Origin: Coturnix japonica
Lineage: Eukaryota; Chordata; Aves; Galliformes; Phasianidae
Direction of reading: 5' to 3'
Assembly: GCF_001577835.2 (NCBI RefSeq)
Contig: NC_029516.1
Span: forward strand, 50,032,186 to 50,096,185
Length of the DNA stretch: 64,000 bases
The first letter of the stretch is position 1. Each line of letters opens with the position of its first letter. Shown here one piece after another: positions 31,515-42,317 of this stretch. Made by a program: the position numbers and the translations under genes. The notes under the pieces are model-generated. The model was not told the origin of the DNA, searched no databases, and saw only the letters and a list, made by a program, of their open reading frames with translations.

Positions 31515-32758
31515 AATGAGCACTTCAATCAGCATTGAATGTGGAGTATGCCGAGGGATTCTTCCCTTTCCCTCCGTCTTGCTCTGCCTTCCTCTCTCGC
31601 TGGCACCTGCGTGCTTCCCGCTGGGACTGGAGGAGGGTCCTCAGGTGCCTCTCCATTATGTCTATTTCAGCCTCCATGAGGTGGAGCAGGTCAGAAGCAT
31701 TGATGTTCTCCTTTCCCCAGTGCTCTGTTCTTATAGAGGCTGAGGCTGTTTGTCCTGGTTCCTGGAAGTGACAGAGCATGGGCGCAGTGAAAGGGATGCA
31801 GACTCATTCTGCAGAGCATTCCCCTGCAGGGCTCTGATTCATGTGCAGCTTTTCCTGCCTCACAGGACTGCCCCAAGCATGGGGCTCATGCCACCTCCAG
31901 CAGGCCCCGTGTTGCACAGGGGGCTCCCAGTGGGTGTCAGCCCTGTGGCTGAGTTGGTCCTTTGGGAGAGGTAATGGACTTTCTGGGGTCTGCTTTCCTT
32001 GGAACTATCATGGACAAGGTCTTTGTGGTTGACAGCTCCCTGCCTGTGTTACACTCCCTGCACAAACCATCTCGGTAGCTCACCTGTCTCCAGAGCTGTC
32101 TTACTCTTCTCCAGAGGCCACGGGAAATCCACAGCAGACTCAGGATGCAGATTTGCTTCCAGATATCCACGAGGGTCCAGGTTACAGATCTTCGGTCAAA
32201 GCTGTCCCTGAGGTGGCCCAGAGTGTCGTGCAAGCTGAAGAGTTTCTGCCTGGGGCTGGGGGACTGCTGCTTTGGGTCCTTTGGAGTGACAACTTTGCCG
32301 ACCCTGTACCGGATCCATCTGGGGTGTTCAGAAAGGCCTGGCCGGCGGTGCCAGTTGTGGGCACAGCAATGGGCATTAATGCGCAGCTGCTGCTTGTGGA
32401 ATGCTGTCTTTTGGTCCCCATCCTCCGTTGTTACACGGCAGGTTGGTAGACCAAGCCAGCAGGGCCATCTGAAGGTACGGTGCTGGGTATCAGATGGAAG
32501 CTGCTCCTGAGGAAGAACCTCTACTTGGCTCCTGTTCCCAGATCTGACAGGACAGGTGTTTAAGCCAAACCAGCAGGGCCAGCTGGAGGCCCTGGTCTCA
32601 ACTGGATGCTGCTCTTCAGGAAGGCCTGCCTTTTTGTCCCGATTACAGATCCATGTAAAATAGCTGGTACAGCAAGGGCTGAATCCAGCAAATGGAGACA
32701 CAGACAGAGTTATTGTCAGGAAGAGAGTCAGGCTGAGCTTCATCCTGTTCTTTCCCAA
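31515..32758 (-). CDS. Duplicated unknown gene-like unit, copy 2 (open frame with signal peptide)
   Basis: Not recognised. A 273-codon frame (32758-31937, -) opens MGKNRMKLSLTLFLTITLSV, a convincing signal peptide (an inner Met at residue 6 is the likelier start). It then has three imperfect repeats of about 37-40 residues, with cores SSWPCWFGLNTC, FRWPCWLGLPTC and a decayed third near CAHNWHRRPGL. Residues 200-225 are Trp- and Leu-rich (ILSLLWISRGLWRRV). A donor CAG|GTGAGC ends the exon at 32084, exactly after codon 225. An acceptor CTTCCAG opens the next exon at 31761 in the same phase (322-base intron), with coiled-coil-like text like copy 1. That exon is cut by the LTR fossil at 31514. 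Upstream there is a GC-rich stretch with two TGATGTCA boxes. Secreted or membrane location is inferred from the signal peptide only. Confidence 0.45.
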
Positions 32759-32873
32759 AGCTCAGTCTCAAAAGCAGCTGTAACCCAGGGCAGAGCTCCA
32801 GCAATGACCACCAAGACAGAGTGGCGGCCTCAAATGCCTGTGCTGGGGGAGGCTGCCAATGTAACTTAGAGAC

Positions 32874-32901
32874 TGATGTCACATCCTGCCCTGTGATGTC
32901 A
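32874..32901. promoter_or_regulatory. Paired CRE-like boxes upstream of copy 2
   Basis: TGATGTCA occurs at 32874-32881 and 32894-32901 (TGACATCA on -), 20 bases apart, about 120-140 bases upstream of the copy 2 start codon and followed further upstream by a CCTCCCTCCGCCCCCCC tract. One base from the CREB/ATF core TGACGTCA. A candidate promoter. Confidence 0.4.
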
Positions 32902-32984
32902 CAAAGCCTTTTGCTCCTCCCTCCGCCCCCCCAAGCCATAGGGTTTACTTTTGATTAGTCCAGCATGAAGGCTAGATTCTCTAG

Positions 32985-33085
32985 CCCAAAACTCCAGGAA
33001 ATCCATGATGTCCATCTGCCATACCTCATTTGGTCTCAAAACTCTAGGGTTAAGCATTTGAATGCTCTTCTTAATCTCACGCCGG
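32985..33085 (-). mobile_element. Retroviral integrase fossil, second fragment
   Basis: The - strand reads LNPRVLRPNEVWQMDIMDF, the junction of the integrase zinc domain and catalytic core in ERVK-like (betaretroviral) pol genes, with the first core Asp in QMD. It is a short broken remnant, of the same family as the 30.7 kb fragment by the shared LNPR-LRP text, and sits between copy 2 and the satellite array. Confidence 0.65.
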
Positions 33086-33136
33086 GCATAACATAGCAAA
33101 AGAACCTTTGCCTCACTCCTAAATTGGAGCGAGACA

Positions 33137-35114
33137 ATGACTCCCCCCATTTTATGGACGCCTCCCCATTTTAACAATCCCCACCATTATAGGGTCCCAC
33201 ATTTTAACCCCCCCTCCTTATTTAAGGACCCTCACCCCCATTTAAGACCGCTTCCCATTTTAAAGACGTTCACCCCCCCCTTTTATGAACTACCCCACAT
33301 TTTAGGACCCCTCCCATTTTAGGCATCACCCCCATTTTATGAACCCCCCCCAACCCACCCCCAAGTCCTTTATGGCCATGGAACACCCATTTAAAATACC
33401 TCGCACTTTTAAAGCCTCCCACAAGCCCTCCCCTCATTTAAAGGACAGCCCCCATTTTAAGCCCCCATTGAAGGACCCACTGCATTTAAGTACCCCGCCA
33501 TTTCAGGAACTTACTCCTGCAGCTCCTAACGCTGATTCATCTCCAGGACACTTATGGCCAATGAACCACATTTCAGTCCCCCAATTTTAAGGACCCCCAA
33601 CATTTTAAAGACCACCCCCATTTTAACACCCGCCCACCCATTTACAGGCCCCCCCGCCCACATTTAAGGACCACCCCCCAATTAATGACCCCCCCCCATC
33701 ATTTAAATGACCATCACATTTTAACCCCCTTCACACATTATAGTGTCCCCCCATTTAAGTACACCCCCCCATTTAAAGAACTCCTCTAATTTTAACCCAC
33801 CCCCTTTATGTCCCTCCCTTTTCATGGTCTCCCCCACCCATTATTGATTCCCCCTCAATTTAAGACTACCCCAAATTTTATGGACCGACTTCCAATTTAA
33901 GGACCCCCTTTTATTTAAGGACCACCCCCCAACCTGCCTCCTCCAGGTCCTTATGGACATTGACTCCCATTTACTGGCCCGCCCAATTTTAAGGACCCCC
34001 ACATTTTAATGGACCCCCACCATTTTCAAAAAATCCCCTCTATTATAGGGTTTCCCATTATAAACCCCCCTCCTTATTTAAGGACACTCACCCCCATTTA
34101 AGACCCCTCCCCATTTTAAAGACCCTCACCCCCATTTTAGGCAACCACAACCCATTTTAAGAACCCCCACCCCCCCACCCCCATTATGTCCCTCTCCAAG
34201 TTCTTATGGCCAATGGAACCTTCATTTAAAGGACCCCACCCATTTAAAGCCTCCCCCCATTTAAAGAACCCCCCCCTCCAATTTAAAGTCCCCCCGCCCA
34301 TTTAAAAGCCTCCCCCATTCCATTTAAGGACCCACCGCATTTAAGTACCCCCCGCTTTTTAGAGGACCTGCCTCCGGCATCTCCTGACGCTGATGCACTT
34401 CCAGATCATTTATGGCCAAAGAACCCCATTTAAGTCCCCCATTATAAGGACCCCCACTTTTAAAGACCCCATCCATTTTAACACCCCCACCCATTATTAG
34501 GGTGCTCCCATTCAGGAACCCCCACAAAGTAATGACCCCCCCCCCCCCATTTAAGGACCATCACATTTTAACCCCCCCACACATTATAGGGTCCCCCCAT
34601 TTAAGGGACAACCTCCCTGTAAAGGACTCCTTTAATTTTCAACCTCCCCCCCTTCTAAAATCCTCCCATTCTATGGTCCCCCCCACATTAATCGACCCCT
34701 ACACATTTATATGGATCCCCCCCCAATTTAAGGGACTCCTCCCATTTTAAAACACCTCCATTTCAATGTCCCCCTCTATTTTAGAACCCCACATTTAAAT
34801 TCCTCCCCCTTTTAAAGCACCTCACCAATTTAACCCACACCATCATTGGTTCTCCCTCAATTTAAGAAACTACCCTCCATTTTATGGACCGCCCCGCATT
34901 TAAGGACCCCTCTATTTAAGGAACAACCCTTCAGAACCTGCACTCCTCAAGGTCCTATATGGCCATTGACCCCCCATTTGCCGACGCCCCCATTTAAGGA
35001 CCCCGGCCCACATTTTATGGACTCCCCCCATTTTAACTACCCACCCAGTATAGGGTCCCATGTTTTAAAACTCCCCCTCCTTATTATAAGGACCCTCACC
35101 CCCATTTAAGACCC
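33137..35114. repeat. C-rich satellite-like array (CCCATTTTAAGGACCCC family)
   Basis: About 2 kb of degenerate short units built from CCCCCATTTTAA and GGACCCCC blocks, nearly free of CpG. A longer landmark (TCCT-ACGCTGAT...TTATGGCCAA) recurs at about 33516-33560 and 34381-34425, spaced 865 bases. Another (AGGTCCTTATGGCCATTGA-like) recurs near 33365, 33947, 34197 and 34950. This suggests a higher-order repeat. The complementary strand is G-rich with many GGGG runs. It continues into the assembly gap. The many Pro-rich frames here are artefacts. Confidence 0.85.
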
Positions 35115-35214
35115 NNNNNNNNNNNNNNNNNNNNNNNNNNNNNNNNNNNNNNNNNNNNNNNNNNNNNNNNNNNNNNNNNNNNNNNNNNNNNNNNNNNNNN
35201 NNNNNNNNNNNNNN
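35115..35214. other. Assembly gap (100 N)
   Basis: Exactly 100 N, a conventional placeholder for a gap of unknown size, at the end of the satellite array. The true distance here is not known. Confidence 0.98.
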
Positions 35215-37529
35215 CTCATTACAAGGACTTGATTTCACACATGGTCCCTCAAACAATATCTGCCTTGGTAAAAGATACTCACAGGATATGTGTTAATTCT
35301 TCTTTGTCATTATTATTGTCTTCTATAAGCTATATGTTGTCTTGCGTATATTACTTTTTTTAGCAAAACAACAACAATAACAACAACAACAACAAAAGTG
35401 CAGTGACACAACCTTCACCAGGAAAATAAAGCCGAGGCAGTCTCGGAATAGGTGCATTTTAGGAGTAGACCATCTTATCACACTCTCTGCAGGATGCACA
35501 TCAGTGACTCCTGAATAATTTGATCAATTCTGCAGCCAGCACAAGTCCCTGCTCTTGCCTACCTGATCACAGGAATAAATGAAAGACGTGGCTCTTCAAA
35601 AGAGCATCCAATGGCAAAACACTATGAATAGTTACTGAGACCCAAGAAAATCAGTGGAAGTTTTTCCTGCTAAATGCAGTACTTCTATCTTGAAGATTAT
35701 CAACAGAGATTTCTTTGTTAAAACAACTAGGTAACTTAGTAGTTCAAGTGCAATTATTATTACTTTTTCATTTAGATCCTTTATAAAACCTTGCAGTTTA
35801 TTCCTCCTGGTACACGGCACCAAGCGTACCAGGTGCAACCAAGCAACTAATACTAGCCAAAAAGTTTTCCTTCAAAGAAGCACCTTTTCTACCTGTGATC
35901 AGGCTGTGGCCTGAGGTTGTTCTTTAGCTTAGTCTGACATTTTCATTTTGCAGAAAAATAAAAGATTGGAAAAACTCTGTTTACCTGTTCAGAGCCTTGT
36001 GGCATTGCCTAAAAATATCCTGGTCAACATGCAGTTTTTCTCCACAGAAAACCAAAGCAGAAAGATGCCAAATACTACTTTAGGGAATGTACCAATTAGC
36101 AAAGAGTTCTGAAATAAGGAGGCTGTGGCACGAATGCAGAGAAGCTGATTGTTGGCTTCCCCTGTCTTCATTTGCTTGGTTATTACATGCGTTCTGCTGC
36201 CAGCTGGCTCCCATTTGGGCAACGCACGAGCTGCCTCTTGGTGGAAGCAAGGCAGCCTGCAAGCACTGGTGCGTGCTGGGGTCTCGCCTGCACTTGCATG
36301 AAAAACATCTGGATGTATGCACAGGCTGGAAGCTACAAAACTCCTTCCAGGTTCTGGAGTCTGGGTGTAGCCCAATTTAATTGGAAAGTAAAGACACAGT
36401 TATTTAAAAATCTTAGTTTCTATTCATATTATTTTAAGAGCTGCAATTAAATGTCAAATTGTCTTCCAACAAACAAAGGTTGCTGAAAATTGCTGTGGTG
36501 CATTTATCCAGGTACAACTCCTACAAAGAAAGCTGCTGCCTTTTATATCAGCAGCAGCTTACTAAATGATTAAAATTGTCCATATATAAATTGTTATATT
36601 ATCAGCCTTTTCCATACAAAGTCAGAACAAACATATACCAAAAAAATGTCAGAGGAATTTCTAGAATCAGTTTACCCCAAAGCTTCTTAATTCACCTCCT
36701 TTGAGTGCTTGCTCAGTTATACATTTCTTAATTATATGATGCAAATTGGAAATCCCGTTGGAGCTCAGCCTTTCCACCAAATCTTGCCCTGAAGTATTTT
36801 GCCATTGTTGCAGATAATCTGTCTAACTAGGACATTCCTCCCTCCCAATAATGTGATGCCTAAGCCATATAGAATAATTAATATTGTATGTTAGTAATCA
36901 CTGAAACATTCCTATGGACAAAGACTGCTGCTTCAGGACTAACTTTTAAACAAAATCTAGCAAAACTGAGTTATAACTACCAGCCATGACTAAGGAGCAA
37001 TGCAGATGCAAAACACCTGAAAACAAAGGTAAAAATCAGCCTCTTTCTTATTTCAACCCCTCTAATGAGCTGCATGAGAGATAGTGTGTGCCAGGTACAA
37101 ATGTTTTTCCCAGTACATTTGCTTGCATGAGACCTGTATCTTGTGCAGGGACAGAAACTCCTAGGGCCGTGCAAGATTTCCAGTGCAAGAAAAATGCCAT
37201 CATTAGGCACTACAAGGATCACTGAAAATAGTTTTTCATACTCGTCTTCCTAGAACCAATTTTCAGTACGTTTTTGCAATCTCTCCAGACCTGTTTATGT
37301 GTGGCAAAATAATTTTATGCTGTTTCATTTAAGGGATATAGGAGCATACGATACATTGAAGAAGAGCAAAGAAGGGACACTATCCTACTGCTGAAGCATG
37401 AGTACACCTACTGTTGGTCCTTTGGTATACAGAATTCCTCAGAAAACCTGGATACAGCTCTTTGCTGAGCCTTCAGACTTCAGTAACTTCAAACAATTCC
37501 TTAAAGTGTTGAGATTTTTTAATGCAGAG

Positions 37530-38035
37530 AGGAAAGAGCAAAAAAACCCTTCAAAAATCGAACAAAACAAAACAAACAATACAATCACAATGTAGCCAAA
37601 AACTCAGAACCAAAACTACAAAGAACACCAAAACCAAAGCAAAGCAGCAGAATAAAAAGCCAGTTTCCCCATAAAGCAACCCCCCACAAAACAAAAACAA
37701 GACCCCAAAAGAAAAAATGAAAATAAAAAACAACCCCCAAAACAAAACAAGGAAAACAACCCAAGCAAAATCACATACGAATAAACAAAAAACAACCAAG
37801 CCCTCCAAAGCACAACAACAAAAGCCCTAGAAAAACCCCCAAATCTTCCAAAGAACCCGATATCCCCCAAAAACAAAGAAAACAAAATGAGAAAACCTGT
37901 CAAGAAACACAGAAACAAAACCCACAAAAAGCAACCACCCAAAAGACAAAAAAGCACCCCCAAAAACAAAATTAGAAATCCCCACATTTCCCCGCCAAAA
38001 CACCCCACTAAACAAACAAACAAACAAAGAAAACC
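37530..38035. repeat. A/C-rich strand-asymmetric low-complexity tract
   Basis: About 500 bases on + made of A and C with few T and G (AACAAAACAAA, CCCCCAAAA blocks). The - strand is therefore G/T-rich and produces Phe/Leu/Cys-rich chance frames. No fixed period was seen. Confidence 0.75.
37547..37594 (+). repeat. Exact 48-bp repeat, copy A
   Basis: Begins CCCTTCAAAAATCG and ends CAATCACAATGTA. Identical over 48 bases to 39373-39420, in the same orientation, with different flanks. Confidence 0.9.
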
Positions 38036-39372
38036 CAGGTTTATTTACTTCTGCGACTGAAGGCGGTTTTTTTTTATTAAGAGCTAATTGGAGTGTGGAT
38101 TTAAATCCCTGAATAAAACTGCTTCCCGTTTTCTTCCACTTTGGCAATGACACACGTTCATAGAAAGATGATAGCTGTTGGTTTACCAGCAATTATTTTT
38201 CTTTAATTTAGGTCTCAAGAAAGGTGTTGTTTCAAACTTCAGTATGTATAGAAACTGTTTTACAATAATATTGTAATACTCTGAAAAAATGCACTTCTAG
38301 TCAGTCAAGGAAGGCATCTTCCCACTATCACTTTGTTCCTATAGAATTTCAAAATTGCAATAGACAGTTCATTATTTGATGTACCAACCTATCACAACTT
38401 GGAAAATACCTGACTTCTCGCATTTTCAATTGGTTCAGCACTGTCATCCAGTTCTTCAGGACAACCAAGACAATAAATACTGCTTTGATAATGGAGAAAT
38501 GGACGACTTTGCATACATTTTGTATCTACCTGTTTAAAAGCCAAAAAGAAAAACACGACCTTTCAAAACAAGTGGTAATTGGGTTTTCAGCTGAAAGAAG
38601 ATATGTATTTTGAGAAAAGCAAGGAGCTTTAAGCCCAACAAGACCAGAACCAACTTTTTAGCTGTGAGTGAAGCCCAGAAAGCAAAGCTCATATCTGATA
38701 CCTGTATTGTGTGATTTCTGTGAATACTACAGTTCACTTTTGCTTCCATCACAATCATACCCTTGTTTTTGATCATTTGTATTTCTTGTAAAAAAAAAAA
38801 AAAAAAAGAAAAGAAAGAAATTTAAAAAAAGATATTGTGCTAAAAAGTTGACCTGCAATTATTTTTATTACTTAATTTATAGGTTATTGCTTATCTTACA
38901 ATCCATCATAATTAATTAGTGGAATTATTTTCTCTGCGTGAATACAGTAATCCTCATAGTAATTAATGTTATCTTCAGAAATCTTTGAAAATTATTTTTC
39001 CTATTTGTGACAGAAAGCATGACCTCTTCTTTTCATGGTAAAATTGTCAAAGTTATTGCATATTACCACTATAGTTACATCTTATGTAAGTAAATGACTT
39101 TATCTGCTACAAAAATAAAGAAAAAACCCAACCATGCAAAAATAAAGCATAATAGCGCTGAAATATCTGAAGCTCAGAATACAGAATCCTTGAATTACTC
39201 AGAGATATTCAATGGGACTTTAGAAGGAAGACACAATAACCTTTCTGAGCAACCCTTTGTGAGGTTTGACTGTCCTCAGGATGATTTCCCCACTTCCCCC
39301 GTGTCAAGTTAGAAGCCTACCGACACGATGATCAGGAAGGGAGTTATGAGTTTTGAACCTGAAAACAAGGTG

Positions 39373-39420
39373 CCCTTCAAAAATCGAACAAAACAAAACA
39401 AACAATACAATCACAATGTA
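39373..39420 (+). repeat. Exact 48-bp repeat, copy B, ending in a fold-back
   Basis: Identical to 37547-37594. Its last bases form the left arm of a perfect 9-bp inverted repeat AATCACAAT-GT-ATTGTGATT (39409-39428). Confidence 0.9.
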
Positions 39421-40465
39421 TTGTGATTTGACCACTTGAAGAGCCAGCACCGCCAGTAGAGCGTTGGCCAACCCCAACCTCAACCCAACCATGGCCAACC
39501 AACGTCATTTAACGCAGGATTTCCTGGAAGTTCCCTTCATTTTCTCCACTGACCCCAGTGAGGTACTCAAGAAGACAAATATGCCGTCCTAAAATGACTG
39601 TCCTCCAAAATCAGGAACCCCCATACCCAGTTTTAGTTTTCGCCCCACTAGGGAAATTTTCATGCATAAGTGATGTTGTGTTTTAAGCTTAAGTTTTACA
39701 TTTCTTCCACAGGATTAGTCTTACACCTTTTTGATAGTTCAAAGACACACCTAGACCATGTTTCTCTAATTGTCCTTAAGAAGCTACCCACAAGCAATGA
39801 GTTTCTCGAAATTTTTTGGTAATGTCAGGTAACCAGTAATGTAACTGGTGTTTTAACTTAGTTTAAGGAACATGAAGATGAGGTTACTTTCTGTCTTGGA
39901 AGGCAATCATTTTTACATCACATTATTTAAGGAGCACATTTTTAGTTTGGCTGGACAGTCCAGCAAAGCTTCAGTGCTTACAGAATTATATACAGCAGGG
40001 AAGAAGGTGGCTTAATGATGAAGATGGCACAAAGCCATGGAATGCACATACTCCCCACTTTATAAAATGAAATAAAAATGCATTCCTCTCACCATGGCAT
40101 CCCCAGAAAAGCTAAAAGGGAAAATATCTTTGTTTCATTTGGAATCCAGCCCAGGAATCCGAATTTTTAAATACAGACATCTAGTTTGTGCCTTTTAAAG
40201 ATATGCCACCCTGAAACCCACACTAAATAGCTATGTGCATCTGGAGATGGTTGTTGTACTGAAAGGCTTGTGGTTGCCATGGCAGTAATGGTAGGGTTTA
40301 GCGCTGAGGATGATAGTGGACCTCCTCTGAGCCAAACTGTCTCTCCCGTTTAGGTTCAAGAGAAAGAACAATCAAACACTTTACATAGCTGCAGATGATG
40401 ATGGTGACTGCCTCAGATCTCATATTAAAGTCATGCAGATATTTGTTCACAGAAAGAGTGGCTAA

Positions 40466-40512
40466 CATATATATATACATATATATATATACACACACAC
40501 ATTTATATATAG
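40466..40512. repeat. TA/CA microsatellite
   Basis: Alternating (TA)n with a short (CA)n: CATATATATATACATATATA followed by CACACACAC. Confidence 0.85.
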
Positions 40513-41607
40513 TTTGTAAAAGCCAAAGGAAGACAAAACCAGGAGTTAAGAGAGACAAAGTTACTTTGGCAAGAACCTCACAGCAACAACACACGTAAAG
40601 CTATCCAGAACTCTGCTGCTGTGGTCAGGAAAATCACATAGCAAAACTGTGTACAAGATTGTATCATAAATGAATGCTGTTTTTATAGGTTTCTCATCTT
40701 CTGGAACAAGAATGAAAACCACCAACCTGCCTCAGGAGATAAAAATATAGAATATGAATGCCAAATTTTGAACTAAGAGAATTCCTGCCTCTCCAGCTGC
40801 AGGGCAGTCACTTTTTGGCAAACATACCTCATCAGGGTGGACCTTGAGAACTAAACCTTCAAGGCTCCAGATGGCAATAAGACTCATTTGACCAAAACAC
40901 TGCCCACAGCTGGGGATATTTTTCCCATGTTCAAGCATTCGATGTAGTGAGTATCTTGTGCATGGGCCTGACTCTCAGACTGTGTCTGACAGAATCATGA
41001 GAGGGAACAATATGAAGTGTCCTGTAATTTTAAATAAAGCAGAAAAGTTGTCTCTGTGCACTTACATGACTAACAGTGAAAGCAAAGTATCACATACACA
41101 CGTCTATATCATATTCAGAGTGGGTGGCTTGGGCTACCTCAGTTTGGCTCCTTGCTTGGAAGCACCTCATGTGGAGCCAGTATTTACAAAATACTGGATC
41201 ACTGTTCTCTAAAAGTCAGAGGGGTCTTAGATTTGTCAAATCAATCATTAAATCACTCAAAAGATGAGTACTGATTCAGTTAATAGGGATTTTAGACAAT
41301 AGTTGTTGTTTTCAAAAGCAATTGGCACCTTTGGGGGCCTGATTTCCAGAAAAAGCGCAGATGAATTCTTCATAATTCTTCAAGGCCTAATAAACTGATG
41401 TTAAACAATTTAAAACAGAACCATCATCTAACAATTTTTGGTTTTGGTAAGCAGGTGACAGAGTCTTACATCAGTACTGGTATTTACAATATACTTTACT
41501 TCTGTGTTTTGTGCATGGCACTTCATAATATATTGATGCCTCCTTGTTATGCTGCAAGCACAGCTATGAGATGTTTTGGTGTTTTGGTCTGGGCATGGAA
41601 CAGTAGA

Positions 41608-42317
41608 GAAAAACCTTCCTTCCTTCCTTCCTTCCTTCCTTCCTTCCTTCCTTCCTTCCTTCCTTCAGCGGCTTCCTTTCCTTCCTTCCTTCCTTCCTTC
41701 CTTCCTTCCTTCCTGTCCTTCATTCCTTCCTTCTTCCTTCCGTCCTTCCGGTCTTCCTTCCTTCCCTTCCTTCCCTTTTTCGCTCCTAGCTCCTTCCCTT
41801 CCTTCATTCCTTGGGCCTTCATTTCCTTCGTTCCTTCCTTCCGTGTGGTGTGGGTTCCTTCCTTTTCCTATCTTCCTTTCCTTCCTTCTTCCTTCCTTCA
41901 TTCCTTCCTTCCTCCTTCCTTTCCTTCTTTCCTTCCTCCTTTCCTTCTTTTTGCCTTCCTTCCTTTCCCTTTCCTTCTTCCTTCTTCCTGTTTCTTGCAT
42001 TCTTTTCTTCTTCTTCCCCTTCCTGCCTTCCTTCCGTTCCTTCCTTCTTCCTTCCTTTTTACTCCTCCTTTTCCTTCCTTCTTCCTTCCGTCGATTCTTC
42101 CTTCTTCCTTCTCTCTTTCCTCCTTCTTTCCTGCTGTCTTCTTCCTTCCTCTTTTCTCTTGTCCTTCCTCGTCTTCCTTCTTCCTTCCTTCTTCTTTCCT
42201 TCTTCCTTCCTTCCTTCCCCTCTTCCCCTTCCTTCCTTCCTGCCTTCCTTCTTCCTTCCTTCCTTCCTTCTCCTTCTTCCGGCGTCCTTCTTCTTCTTCC
42301 TTCCTTCTTCCTTCTTG
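41608..42317. repeat. Long CCTT polypyrimidine tract
   Basis: About 710 bases almost wholly C/T on +. The first 58 bases are perfect (TTCC)n, then it decays into CTTC/TTCTTCC mixtures with few purines. The long Phe/Leu/Pro/Ser frames on + and Lys/Arg/Glu/Gly frames on - covering it are artefacts of the repeat. Confidence 0.97.

Larger units (their letters stand above)
35215..41607. other. Gene-poor intergenic DNA
   Basis: No coding exon or RNA gene recognised. It contains a CAA-type simple repeat (about 35366-35395), an A/C-only tract, an exact 48-bp repeat pair, poly(A) at about 38790-38808 and a TA/CA microsatellite at 40466-40512. Frames such as 35989-36375 and 41398-41600 have no familiar motif. 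Confidence 0.5.

Noticed and set aside
33137-35256. Proline-rich frames in the satellite and a frame running through the N gap
   Set aside because: Products of the short C-rich repeats and of placeholder bases.
37551-38192. Phe/Leu-rich - frames resembling membrane proteins
   Set aside because: They come from the G/T-rich complement of the A/C tract.
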